Source: Nocardia miyunensis NBRC 108239
GTDB taxonomy: Bacteria; Actinomycetota; Actinomycetes; Mycobacteriales; Mycobacteriaceae
Length of the DNA stretch: 64,000 bases
Reading direction: 5' to 3'
Assembly: GCF_001613065.1 (NCBI RefSeq)
Contig: NZ_BDBQ01000021.1
Coordinates: 1-64,000, forward strand
The notes below the pieces were generated by a model that made no database searches, was not told where the DNA came from, and saw nothing but the letters and a program-made list of their open reading frames with translations. Of the stretch, positions 46,223-55,027 are shown piece after piece (position 1 is the first letter of the stretch; each line of letters starts with the position of its first letter). The translations under genes and the position numbers were made by a program.

Positions 46223-46855
46223 TCACTCGTCGACGAGCAGCCCCGACAACGCCGGACCGGACGCCGCCCGCATGTGCGCGGACGCTCGTCGCCAGCACCG
46301 GCGGGCACGATCGGGATCCGGATCGATGAAGTTCGACACCAGGATGCCGCGCAGGGCATCCATGGCCGTGTAAAGGAAATCGCGAGCGTCCTTGCGGTGC
46401 ATCTCATCCGGAACGAAGCGCAACACCGCGTTGTTGACGAAGGGTTCCACCCTCTACATCTCCGCTGCCAGTACCGGATCGGTGCGGCCCGCCACCCACA
46501 GCTCGACCGTGGCGATGAACAACGGCCCCTGATGCAGCTCCCGGAGATGGTCCAGCACCGCCCCGATGGGATCGCTACCGGCATCGATCCGGCCCATCTC
46601 CTGCAGCGCAGCCTCACTGCGCCGCTGTGCCAGATGACTCACCGCCGCCACCACCAGATCGGCCTTCGAACCGAAATGATGCGACTGTGCACCCCGGGTC
46701 ACCCCCGCCCGTTCGGCCACCCGCGGCGAGGTAGTACCCGCATACCCGTACTCCACCAGGCACTCGACGGTCGCATCCAGCAACCGCACCCGCATCTCAC
46801 TGCTGCGCTGCTCCTGCGTACGACGCGGCGACTTTCCGGCAATAGTCCTGGACAC
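46223..46855 (-). pseudogene. TetR-family regulator interrupted by one in-frame TAG
   Basis: The frame would encode 210 residues but for a TAG at 46454-46456 (codon 134). Before it: helix-turn-helix YAGTTSPRVAERAGVTRGAQ then SHHFGSKADLVVAAV, and WVAGRTDPVLAAEM. After it, in the same frame: RVEPFVNNAVLRFVPDEMHR to the natural end GLLVDE. CAG to TAG by a single C-to-T change would explain it. The first 133 residues keep the DNA-binding domain and could still bind the ACATAC sites. A GTG right after the stop could restart translation of the rest. Confidence 0.85.
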
Positions 46856-46870
46856 TCCAGCGATACACTT

Positions 46871-46888
46871 ACATACAGATGTGCATGT
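46871..46888. promoter_or_regulatory. Second ACATAC-type operator, before the TetR gene
   Basis: ACATACAGATGTGCATGT shares the ACATAC half and a near-GTATGT half with the palindrome at 46004-46017. It lies 16 bp upstream of the TetR start, where it would allow autoregulation. Confidence 0.5.
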
Positions 46889-47462
46889 TATTCACGCTTG
46901 GCGGATCCAAGCCATGGACGGCGCGCCCCCTGCAGATTCGAACCGCCACAACCGCTATCAAAGCCCCACGCATCCCGCTCAGTCCACTCGAAAGCACCTG
47001 GCAGCCATGCATTACGCGCTGTTTCGGGCACTGACCGACCTAACCGTCGCGGCATGACGCCAACGACGCTGCCAGCACTCGACAAACCTCATCCAGGAGA
47101 TGATGAAGAAGGAATCGACCGTTCTGCAGCCGCACTCAACGCCGTCACATCGAAGACCGTCGTTGCGCGGGCACACCAGGCTGATTCACCCGAAGGGCAG
47201 ACCTCGCGCACCGGAAACACCGGATCCCTCAAGCCGCCGAATCCATTCGAGATGACATCAAAATGACACTCTGCGGCCCAGCGAAGTCGCGCACAACGCC
47301 TTGACCAGCAGAAACAGTCAGTCCTTAATCATCCACCCACCGATGAGGAAGGATTCAACCCCAACGGGCCACTCTCGAACCGGCTGAAAGTGGCACCCAA
47401 AGTGGCACTTCACAGCCACAAAACGCCCACCGAGCGGCCAAAATGCCTGGTCCTAGCGCATC
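46889..47462. other. Eroded attachment-region DNA, no gene
   Basis: GCGCCCCCTGCAGATTCGAA near 46930 looks like a decayed tRNA 3' end. A doubled AAAGTGGCACCC box lies at 47387-47408, like those in the ~185 bp repeats. Open frames here are short and have no recognised product. Confidence 0.45.
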
Positions 47463-47650
47463 ACTTTTTCATCATCTCGTAGACCCCCAAGGATCGCGCG
47501 TGACTTGCGTGAATTGGGGGTATACCCGTATTGACCTGGTGTTATGGCCCCCATCGAGTCTCGTTGATCCTCGCTGTTTCCCATGGATTCCCACCGTTTG
47601 GGACGCAAAGTAGCACCCAAAGTGGCACCAGGATTCCCGTCGTTTCCCAA
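47463..47650. repeat. Right copy of the imperfect ~185 bp direct repeat
   Basis: It parallels 38708-38895. Its minus-strand frame reads GNPGATLGATLRPKRWESMG, which may be the tail of a lost integrase. It sits about 210 bp from the right copy of the tRNA-derived repeat. Confidence 0.6.
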
Positions 47651-47857
47651 CGTCGTACAGCTGTTGGCGCGGCTTATCGGGGATGTTTGGGTGCGGCAGG
47701 CGCGTCGCTCGATCGGATTACCGTGGACGGTCAGGCGATGCTGCCGCTGCCGTCGTCGCGCGGGAAACGGGGTGGCGTGCGCTTGCTGCCCGCACTGCCG
47801 CTGGCCGGTCGTGGCGCGTTAGGCCCGCGGCTGAAAGCCGTCGTCGTCGCAGGTTGG

Positions 47858-47917
47858 TGCCCCCGGCAGGATTCGAACCTGCGGCCTGCGCTTTAGGTGA
47901 TGGTTACGGCCTCTATG
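47858..47917 (-). repeat. Partial tRNA-Arg duplicate next to the intact gene
   Basis: The minus strand repeats the 3' half of tRNA-Arg with changes in the anticodon stem, so it is not a tRNA gene. It abuts the intact gene as a 60 bp tandem unit. Its sequence and the first bases of the tRNA 3' end form the right copy (47859-47927) of the 69 bp direct repeat. Confidence 0.75.
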
Positions 47918-47990
47918 TGCCCCCGGCAGGATTCGAACCTGCGGCCTACCCTTTAGGAGAGGGTTGCTCTATCCCCTGAGCTACGGAGGC
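47918..47990 (-). tRNA. tRNA-Arg (anticodon CCT)
   Basis: The 73 nt fold is complete: acceptor GCCTCCG with CGGGGGC (one G-U), D-stem GCTC/GAGC, anticodon stem ACCCT/AGGGT around loop CTCCTAA, T-stem GCAGG/CCTGC with loop TTCGAAT, discriminator A. CCA is not encoded. It reads AGG codons. It is a frequent integration target in actinomycetes, and partial copies of its 3' half lie at several other places in this window. Confidence 0.95.
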
Positions 47991-48064
47991 TGGCCGGTAC
48001 GGTGTTGGTACCGGGCTCGCGCGAGTCTAACCGATGTGGGGGCAGGGTGGGATTTCGGGACGGG

Positions 48065-49543
48065 TCAGGGGTGGCGGGGAGTGGGGGCGGTGGATTCTTC
48101 GTAGTCGGTGGGGGTGAATTTTCTTGTCTTCCAACGGAAGAGGATCGTGGCGCCGGGCCAGTTGTTGGTGATGCGGCCCGAGGCGTTGCGGTACCAGCTG
48201 GAGCAGAAGTTCCAGGGGGTGTCCTTCAGGCGGCGTTGGAGCCAGTCGTCCCAGGACTGTTCGGTCGCCGCGCGGGCGGACAGGTAGTGGCCGGGGCGGG
48301 GGGACAGGTACCGGACGATCCGGCGGATGTAGCGGGCCTGGGATTCGAGCATGTAGATGATCGAGCCCGCGCCGACGTTGGTGTTCGGGCCGTACATCAG
48401 GAACAGGTTCGGGAAGTCCGGCACCGACATGCCCAGGTAGGCGCGGGCGCCCTCGGGGGACCAGACGTCGGCGAGCTTGCGCCCGGCGCGGCCGTAGATG
48501 TTCATGGGGGCGAGGAATTCGGTGCCCTTGAATCCGGTGCCGTAGATGATGACGTCGACCTCGTGTTCGACGCCGTCGGCGGTGCGGATGCCGGTCGGGG
48601 TGACCGCTTCGATGGCGGTGGTCTCCACGGTCACGTTCGGCCGGCTCAGCGCCGGGAAGTACTCGTTGGAGAACAGGCCGCGCTTACATCCGGCGGCATA
48701 GTCGGGGGTGAGTTTGCGGCGCAGTTCGGGATCCGGAACACCTCGCGCGCGATGACGATCCGCGATCGCGACCACCGGAGCCTTGATGCCCGGGATGTCG
48801 GTCAGAGCGAGTGCCATCACCTCGAAGAACAGCCAGATCGCGAACCGCTCCGCCCATCGGCTCGGCGGGAAATAGGTGAACAGCGCGTGGTGGAACGCGG
48901 TGTACTCGGTGTCGAACTTCGGCAGCACCCAGGCCGCCGAGCGCTGGAACAGCGTCAGATGCGCGGCCTGCGGCTGGATCGCCGGAATGTATTGGATCGC
49001 ACTGGCTCCCGTGCCGACGCAGGCCACCCGTTTGCCCGCCAGATCGACGCCGTGATCCCATTGGGCCGAGTGGAACGCCGAGCCGGTGAAGGTGTCGATG
49101 CCCGGGATGTTGGGCAGCGCCGGACGGGACAGCTGGCCGACCGCGGGGATCAGCACGTCCGCGGTGAGGGTGCCGCCGTCGGCGGTGCGGACCTGCCAGA
49201 CGCCTTGCTGCTCATCGAATTCCGCGTCGGTGACCTCGGTGCCGAACCGGATCTTCTCGGGCAGATCATATTTGGTCGCCACCGAACGCATGTAGGCGTG
49301 GATGTCGGCCTGCTGCGAAAAGCGCCGTGGCCAATCGGATTTCGGCTCGTACGACCACGAGTACAGCGGTGAGGGCACATCGCAGGCGGCGTTGGGGTAG
49401 GTGTTCTCCCGCCATACCCCGCCGAGATCGGCGGCCTTCTCCAGGATCGTGAAATTGTCCAGGCCGTTGCGCTTCAGCTCGAGCGCCATGCCGAGCCCGG
49501 CGAATCCGGCTCCGATGATGAGAATGGACGGCGTGCGGGTCAT
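48065..49543 (-). CDS. Flavin-dependent monooxygenase (Baeyer-Villiger type)
   Basis: The 492-residue product has an N-terminal FAD motif (ILIIGAGFAGLGMALELKRN), the aromatic segment NTYPNAACDVPSPLYSWSY, the BVMO fingerprint FTGSAFHSAQW (FxGxxxHxxxW, about residue 156), a second Rossmann motif VACVGTGASAIQYIPAIQP (NADPH), and GTGFKGTEFLAPM. Such enzymes insert oxygen beside a ketone or oxidise heteroatoms. It lies just beyond tRNA-Arg, in DNA without relics, and opposite the fadD pair. Confidence 0.88.
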   Translation of the reverse strand: MTRTPSILIIGAGFAGLGMALELKRNGLDNFTILEKAADLGGVWRENTYPNAACDVPSPLYSWSYEPKSDWPRRFSQQADIHAYMRSVATKYDLPEKIRFGTEVTDAEFDEQQGVWQVRTADGGTLTADVLIPAVGQLSRPALPNIPGIDTFTGSAFHSAQWDHGVDLAGKRVACVGTGASAIQYIPAIQPQAAHLTLFQRSAAWVLPKFDTEYTAFHHALFTYFPPSRWAERFAIWLFFEVMALALTDIPGIKAPVVAIADRHRARGVPDPELRRKLTPDYAAGCKRGLFSNEYFPALSRPNVTVETTAIEAVTPTGIRTADGVEHEVDVIIYGTGFKGTEFLAPMNIYGRAGRKLADVWSPEGARAYLGMSVPDFPNLFLMYGPNTNVGAGSIIYMLESQARYIRRIVRYLSPRPGHYLSARAATEQSWDDWLQRRLKDTPWNFCSSWYRNASGRITNNWPGATILFRWKTRKFTPTDYEESTAPTPRHP

Positions 49544-49991
49544 GGCACGAGATTATGTGGTCGGACCTGGTTTTCTAGGGGAACGACGGACATTCGATCA
49601 ATATTTTCGGCCAATCTGGGCGGGGGTGTCCTCGGTTCACCCGGGCGTTGACCAGGCATTCGGCACCGGTCGGGTGGCGGTGTGCCGAATGTCCAGCCGG
49701 GATGCCCACTCGTCGATCTTCGCGGCCGGAACAGATTTGCGCGACGTTCGCCGGGCGAGCATGGCCTCGATGAGCTGCGCATTGCTCGCACGGGCGGGGG
49801 TGCTCGTCGCGGTTCGGCCGCGCGCGGGGGCGGACGAATTTCGAAGTTGATCATGATCGACGCGTTTACCCTGCTCCCGGGGTGTGTTGCAGGTTGGTCT
49901 GGCTTCAGTCGACTCAATAACGATGACGAGCGGTATCAGCTATCCTCGCGGCAGGTGTGACCTCGTTCACGGGTGAAGGAGTGGCGTTCGG
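49544..49991. other. Divergent promoter region, no gene
   Basis: This 448 bp separates the monooxygenase from the fadD pair. Open frames are short and lack motifs. AAGGAG at 49975-49980 serves the fadD start. I see no clear dyad. Confidence 0.45.
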
Positions 49992-51626
49992 ATGTTGAGC
50001 ACGATGCAGGACGAGCAGTTATCGCTGGCTACGCTGTTGCGGTACGCGCAGAGTTTCCATGGCGATGCGACGATCTCGACGTGGACCGGTGAGGGTGTTC
50101 GCACCACGACTTATCGCGAGATGGGCGCCGACGCGGCGCGGCTGGCCAATGCGCTGCGCGCCTTGGGCATCGAGGTGGGCGACCGGGTCGGCACCTTCAT
50201 GTGGAACAACACCGAGCACATGGTCGTCTACGCGGCCGTCCCCGCGATGGGCGCGGTGCTGCACGCGCTGAACATCCGCCTCTTTCCCGAGCAGTTGGTC
50301 TATGTGGCCAATCACGCCGAGGACCAGGTGGTGATCGTCGACGGTTCGCTGCTGCCGATGTTCGCGAAGTATCTGCCGCAGCTGCGTACGGTCCGGCACG
50401 TCATCGTCGTCAACGGCGATCCGGCCGAGCTCGCCGCACCCGCGGGCGTCCAGGTGCATTCCTACTCCGAACTCCTTGCCGCGCAACCGGATACGTACGA
50501 CTACCCGGTCCTGGACGAGCGTTCCCCCGCCGGAATGTGCTACACCTCCGGCACCACCGGGGATCCCAAGGGCGTGGTCTACTCGCACCGGTCCAACTGG
50601 CTGCACGCCATGCAGGTGATCTCGCCGAACAGTATGGGATTCAGCGATCAGGATCTCGTGCTGGCCATCGTGCCGCTGTTCCACGCCAACGCCTGGGGTA
50701 TGCCGTACGCGGCCATGATGACCGGGGCCAGCCTGCTGATGCCCGACCGGTTCCTGCAGCCGGGGCCGCTGCTGGAGATGATGGCCGCGGTCCGGCCGAC
50801 GTTCGCCGCCGCGGTGCCGACCATCTGGGGTGGCGTGCTGGCCGCGCTCGACGCTCATCCGCAGGACATCTCGCATCTGCGCACGTGCGCGGTCGGCGGT
50901 TCGGCGCTGCCGCCGTCGATGATGCGCGCGTTCCAGGAGAAGTACGGCGTGAAGTTGTTGCACGCCTGGGGAATGACCGAGACCTCGCCGCTGGGCAGTA
51001 TCGCCCATGCGCCGAAAGGCGCCGCGGGCGAAGAGGAATGGGCATATCGTGCCACCCAGGGCCGATTCCCCGCCTCGGTGCAGGCGCGGATCGTCGCCGA
51101 TGACGGCGGCGTACTGCCCAACGACGGAAAATCCGTGGGCGAGTTGGAGGTTCGCGGCCCGTGGATCGCCGGATCGTATTACTCGCCCGACGGCGGCGAG
51201 GTGGATGCGAGCAAATTCGACGACGGCTGGCTGCGCACCGGCGACGTCGGGCACATCAGCCCGAACGGCTATCTGACCCTCGTGGACCGATCCAAGGATG
51301 TGATCAAATCCGGCGGCGAGTGGATCTCCTCGGTGGATCTGGAGAATGCGATGATGGGCCATCCCGCGGTCGCGGAGGCCTCGGTGGTCGGGGTTCCCGA
51401 CGAGAAGTGGGACGAGCGTCCGCTGGTGGCGATCGTGCTGAAGGACGGCGCCACCGCCGAACCGGCCGAACTGCAGGGCTTCCTGGCGGACAAGTTCGCC
51501 AAGTGGCAGCTGCCCGAGCACTGGACGTTCATCGATGAGATCCCCAAGACGAGCGTCGGTAAGTTCGACAAGAAGCGTTTGCGTGCCCGGTACGCCGACG
51601 GTGACCTGGAAGTCGTTACGTTGTAG
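49992..51626 (+). CDS. Long/medium-chain acyl-CoA synthetase (FadD)
   Basis: The 544-residue AMP-forming ligase is like AlkK and the mycobacterial FadD14 group. Seen: P-loop MCYTSGTTGDPKGVVYSHRS (about residues 182-201), LHAWGMTETSPLGSIA (about 322), DGWLRTGDVGHISPNGYLTL (about 413), DRSKDVIKSGGEWISS, and lid IPKTSVGKFDKKRLR with the catalytic Lys. Start ATG 49992; an ATG at 50004 is possible but farther from the GAAGGAG site. A second ligase follows after 12 bp. Confidence 0.88.
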   Translation: MLSTMQDEQLSLATLLRYAQSFHGDATISTWTGEGVRTTTYREMGADAARLANALRALGIEVGDRVGTFMWNNTEHMVVYAAVPAMGAVLHALNIRLFPEQLVYVANHAEDQVVIVDGSLLPMFAKYLPQLRTVRHVIVVNGDPAELAAPAGVQVHSYSELLAAQPDTYDYPVLDERSPAGMCYTSGTTGDPKGVVYSHRSNWLHAMQVISPNSMGFSDQDLVLAIVPLFHANAWGMPYAAMMTGASLLMPDRFLQPGPLLEMMAAVRPTFAAAVPTIWGGVLAALDAHPQDISHLRTCAVGGSALPPSMMRAFQEKYGVKLLHAWGMTETSPLGSIAHAPKGAAGEEEWAYRATQGRFPASVQARIVADDGGVLPNDGKSVGELEVRGPWIAGSYYSPDGGEVDASKFDDGWLRTGDVGHISPNGYLTLVDRSKDVIKSGGEWISSVDLENAMMGHPAVAEASVVGVPDEKWDERPLVAIVLKDGATAEPAELQGFLADKFAKWQLPEHWTFIDEIPKTSVGKFDKKRLRARYADGDLEVVTL

Positions 51627-51638
51627 GGGATTTCATCT

Positions 51639-53258
51639 ATGACAGTGGGTTTGCTCCGCACTCTGGCGGTGCGGGCATGGACCGAGCTGGAATATCTGCG
51701 GCTGTGCGTGGGCAGCGGCGTAGTCGGGATCGACACACCCGCGACGCTGCTGTCCGCGGGCGGCGCACTGCTGAAGTACGGGGTTCTGCCCGCGATACTG
51801 AACCTTTCGGCGTCGCGTTACGGCGATCGGACCGCGGTGATCGACGAGCTGGGCGCGCTGAGTTATCGCGAGCTGGACGACCGGTCGAACCGGCTCGCCA
51901 ATCAGTGGCGCGTGCGCGGGCTGCGCGGCGGCGAGGGTGTGGCGATTCTGGCGCGCAATCATCGCGGAGTGCTGGACGCGGTCTTCGCCGCCGCCAAGTG
52001 CGGTACGCGAATCATCTTGCTGAACACCGATTTCAGTGGACCGCAGTTGCAGGCCGTCGCTCGCCGCGAGGGCGTGGATCTGCTGGTGTACGACGAGGAG
52101 TACGAGTCGATCCTGGGTTCGCTGAGTCCGCGTCGCGGGGCCTACCGCGCGTGGTCCGATACCCGGGAGGCGAGCGATCTGGAATCGCTCATCGCCGCGG
52201 GATCACCCGACGCGCCGCCCGCGCCGGGGACGAATTCGACCATCGTCCTGCTGACCAGCGGCACCACCGGCACGCCCAAGGGTGCGCCGCGGCCGGAACC
52301 GCGGTCGCTCGAACCGCTGGGCGCGATCCTGAGCCGGGTGCCCTTCCGCACCCGCGAGGTCATCGAATGCCCTGCGCCCCTGTTCCATACGCTCGGTTTC
52401 GCGATGGCGATACTGGCCGTCGGGTTCGGGTCCACGCTGGTGGTTCGGCGACGCTTCGACGCGGCGCGCGTACTCGAGAGTCTGGCCGAGCACCGGGTGA
52501 CCACGCTCATCGCGGTGCCGATGATGCTGGCCCGGCTGACCGAACTGGATTCGTCGGCGTTCGCGCGAAAGGATCTGTCCGCGTTGCGGATCGTCTTCGT
52601 CGCGGGGGCACAGCTGGGCGCGGATCTGTGCCGCCGGGCGACGGCGATCTTCGGGCCGGTCGTGTACAACCTGTACGGGTCCACCGAGATCGCCTACGCG
52701 ACGGTCGCGACGCCACGGGATCTGGCGGCCGAACCCGGTTGCGTGGGCAAACCGGTGCTGGGCGCGGTGGTGAAGATCCTCGACGATGCCGGGCGGGAAC
52801 TTCCGCGCGGGGAGACCGGACGCATCTTCGTCGGCAATGCCGTTCAGTTCCAGGGGTATACCGGCGGCGGCGACAAGGAACGCGTGCGCGGGTTGGTGTC
52901 CTCGGGGGATGTGGGCCACTTCGATTTCGCGGGAAGGCTTTTCATCGAAGGCCGCGACGACGACATGATCGTCTCCGGCGGCGAGAACGTCTTCCCCGAC
53001 GAGGTGGAGGAACTCCTCAACTCGCACAGCGCGATTCGCGAGGCCGCGGTCATCGGCGTACCCGACGACGCGTTCGGCGCACGGCTCAAGGCGTTCGTGG
53101 TGACCGACGAGGACGCGCAACTCACCGAGGACGAGGTGAAATCCCATGTGCGGGCGAACCTGGCCCGCTACAAGGTCCCCCGCGAGGTGGTCTTCCTCGC
53201 GGAGCTGCCGCGCAACCCCACCGGTAAGGTGCTCAAGCGAGTCCTGCAGGGGTTCTAG
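51639..53258 (+). CDS. Acyl-CoA synthetase (FadD12-like)
   Basis: The 539-residue AMP-forming ligase resembles mycobacterial FadD12: an N-terminal ~60-residue helical leader, P-loop VLLTSGTTGTPKGAPRPEPR (about residues 203-222, with Pro-rich wording after PKG as in FadD12), NLYGSTEIAYATVATP (about 346), DVGHFDFAGRLFIEGRDDDM and IVSGGENVFPDEVEE, and lid LPRNPTGKVLKRVL. It is co-transcribed with the ligase upstream. The substrate is unknown. Confidence 0.88.
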   Translation: MTVGLLRTLAVRAWTELEYLRLCVGSGVVGIDTPATLLSAGGALLKYGVLPAILNLSASRYGDRTAVIDELGALSYRELDDRSNRLANQWRVRGLRGGEGVAILARNHRGVLDAVFAAAKCGTRIILLNTDFSGPQLQAVARREGVDLLVYDEEYESILGSLSPRRGAYRAWSDTREASDLESLIAAGSPDAPPAPGTNSTIVLLTSGTTGTPKGAPRPEPRSLEPLGAILSRVPFRTREVIECPAPLFHTLGFAMAILAVGFGSTLVVRRRFDAARVLESLAEHRVTTLIAVPMMLARLTELDSSAFARKDLSALRIVFVAGAQLGADLCRRATAIFGPVVYNLYGSTEIAYATVATPRDLAAEPGCVGKPVLGAVVKILDDAGRELPRGETGRIFVGNAVQFQGYTGGGDKERVRGLVSSGDVGHFDFAGRLFIEGRDDDMIVSGGENVFPDEVEELLNSHSAIREAAVIGVPDDAFGARLKAFVVTDEDAQLTEDEVKSHVRANLARYKVPREVVFLAELPRNPTGKVLKRVLQGF

Positions 53259-53285
53259 GCTTTTCGCGACTCGGTCCACGGAAGA

Positions 53286-53318
53286 CCGGTGCGGGCGGAA
53301 GGGGATCGCCCGCACCGG
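53286..53318. terminator. Bidirectional terminator between convergent genes
   Basis: CCGGTGCGGGCG-(9)-CGCCCGCACCGG is a perfect 12 bp stem between the fadD stop (53258) and the converging gene stop at 53332. Its GC-rich form is usual for actinobacterial terminators. Confidence 0.8.
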
Positions 53319-53331
53319 AATTCGATCCGGA

Positions 53332-53724
53332 TCAGCAGTTGCGGAGCTCGGGGCTCTGGTTCAACAGCTGGGCGCGGGTGGAGATGAAGGTGCTGTAGGT
53401 GTCGCCGCCGACCGCGGAGATCGGGAAGGCCGCGACGCGGTGGCAGTTCTGGAAGGCCAGTTTGATGCCGAAGTGTCGCTCCAGGCCGCCGCGGATGGAG
53501 TCCGAGGCCATGGCGCGCAACAGCTGACCGCGTGCCGTCTCGTCCGGTGGCGGTGTCTGGTTGTCGGCGAATTCCTCTGTGCCGGAACGCAGATCGGCAG
53601 CGACGCGACTGACCACCTCGTAGGCGTAGGGCAGTGAGTTGCGGACGCATTCGACGAATTCTTCGTCGGACACTTCGCCGCGTTCGGCGCGCTCGAGCAG
53701 TGCGGTGGGTACATCGAGTGACAT
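53332..53724 (-). CDS. SCO5389-family protein
   Basis: The 130-residue product matches the actinobacterial SCO5389 family along its length: ERGEVSDEEFVECVRNSLPY, EEFADNQTPPPDETARGQLL, HFGIKLAFQNCHRVAAFP, and the ending AQLLNQSPELRNC. The family is conserved in actinobacteria but has no established function. No signal peptide or membrane helix is present. The ATG at 53724 has GGAGGAG upstream. Confidence 0.88.
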   Translation of the reverse strand: MSLDVPTALLERAERGEVSDEEFVECVRNSLPYAYEVVSRVAADLRSGTEEFADNQTPPPDETARGQLLRAMASDSIRGGLERHFGIKLAFQNCHRVAAFPISAVGGDTYSTFISTRAQLLNQSPELRNC

Positions 53725-53781
53725 GACGCTCTCCTCCTGGGATGGCGGATGATGCCCTACGAGTCTAAACGAAAAACGTTG

Positions 53782-54825
53782 TCAATAACACTGGATTCTG
53801 CGCGAAAGCGCCTTTTCCAGAGCCGCTTTCGCCTCCTCGGACAGTCGGCGCACCAGCTCGCCGGCTGGTTCGCGGCCGGTCAGCGCATGGGTCTGGCCCG
53901 CCCAGAGGTTCACCGCGTCGGCGTCGCCGGAGGCACGGGCCGCGGCGCGCAGTGGGCCAGTAGCGTAATGGATTTCGGGATAGGCGACCGGTGCGCCGGG
54001 GTGCTCGACCATGAACCGGTTGCGCAGTCCGCGGGCGCGGCGGCCGGTGAAGGCGCGGGTGAGCATCGTCGGGATGTCCAGTGCCAGCGCGTCGCGATGC
54101 ACCTGTGCGGTTCCGGCCTCCGGGCAGTCCAGGAAGGCGGTGCCCAGCTGGGCGGCGGCCGCACCGGCGGCCAGTGCCGCGGCGATGCCCGCGCCCGTGG
54201 CGATGCCGCCCGCGGCCACGACGGGCAGATCCACGGCGGCGGTGAGCAATTGCACGAGTGCGAGGGTGGTGAGCGGGTCGGTGAGGTCGTCCTCGGTGCG
54301 GTCGGCGAAGGTGCCGCGATGTCCGCCCGCCTCGGCTCCCTGCGCCACCAGCACGTCGGCCCCGGCCTCGCGCGCGACGCGGGCCTCGGCGACCGAGGTG
54401 ACCGTCACCCAGATCTCGGATCCGGCCGCGTGCAGACGTTCGATCTCCTGCGCCGACGGGCAGCCGAAGGTGAACGAGACGGCCGGGACCGGGTCGGCGG
54501 TGAGCAGATCCAGTTTCGCGGCCCAGTCGTCGGCGTCGAACCGGGCCTCGCCGAGGGAGAAGTCGCGGCCGAGTTCGGTCAGGTATCCGGCGTACCGGTC
54601 CGCGGGCGTCGGCGTGCCGGGGACGAAGAGGTTCACCCCGAACGGTCCGCCGTCCAGGGCGCGGGTGGCGGCGATTCGCTCGGCGGTGGCCGGAGCGGCG
54701 AGATACCCGGCGGCCAGGAAGCCCAGGCCGCCCGCGTGCGATACCGCCGCGGTCAGTTCGGGCGTGGACGGTCCGCCGGCCATCGGCGCCAACACGATCG
54801 GGGTTCGGAGCTCGTCGATGATCAC
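53782..54825 (-). CDS. Nitronate monooxygenase (2-nitropropane dioxygenase type)
   Basis: The 347-residue FMN enzyme oxidises alkyl nitronates. Seen: TPIVLAPMAGGPSTPELTAA (residues ~7-26), VLVAQGAEAGGHRGTF (the catalytic His is in GGH, about 174), and VVAAGGIATGAGIAAALAAG (the FMN phosphate loop). Start is a GTG at 54825; the longer frame to 54936 runs into the promoter of the divergent peptidase. Family members also act on related flavin substrates, so the in-vivo role is open. Confidence 0.87.
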   Translation of the reverse strand: MIIDELRTPIVLAPMAGGPSTPELTAAVSHAGGLGFLAAGYLAAPATAERIAATRALDGGPFGVNLFVPGTPTPADRYAGYLTELGRDFSLGEARFDADDWAAKLDLLTADPVPAVSFTFGCPSAQEIERLHAAGSEIWVTVTSVAEARVAREAGADVLVAQGAEAGGHRGTFADRTEDDLTDPLTTLALVQLLTAAVDLPVVAAGGIATGAGIAAALAAGAAAAQLGTAFLDCPEAGTAQVHRDALALDIPTMLTRAFTGRRARGLRNRFMVEHPGAPVAYPEIHYATGPLRAAARASGDADAVNLWAGQTHALTGREPAGELVRRLSEEAKAALEKALSRRIQCY

Positions 54826-55027
54826 TCTGACAGTGTGGCTCGGACACGGCCGCGAGATGCTGGTGATCCCACTCTCACCTGCGTTTATTCCGAGAAAGGT
54901 TGCGAAAAGGTCACGACGGAGTACAGTTTTCGTCACACCGATGCCGAATCGTTACCGAAAAGCAGGTTTCGACTTCGGGAGCGTTCCGGCATCCACAATC
55001 CAAAGTGAATCGACGCTAGGACGAACC

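Noticed and set aside
47858..47917. Second tRNA-Arg gene next to the intact one
   Set aside because: Only the 3' half is present; the D-arm and acceptor 5' strand are missing and the anticodon stem does not pair.
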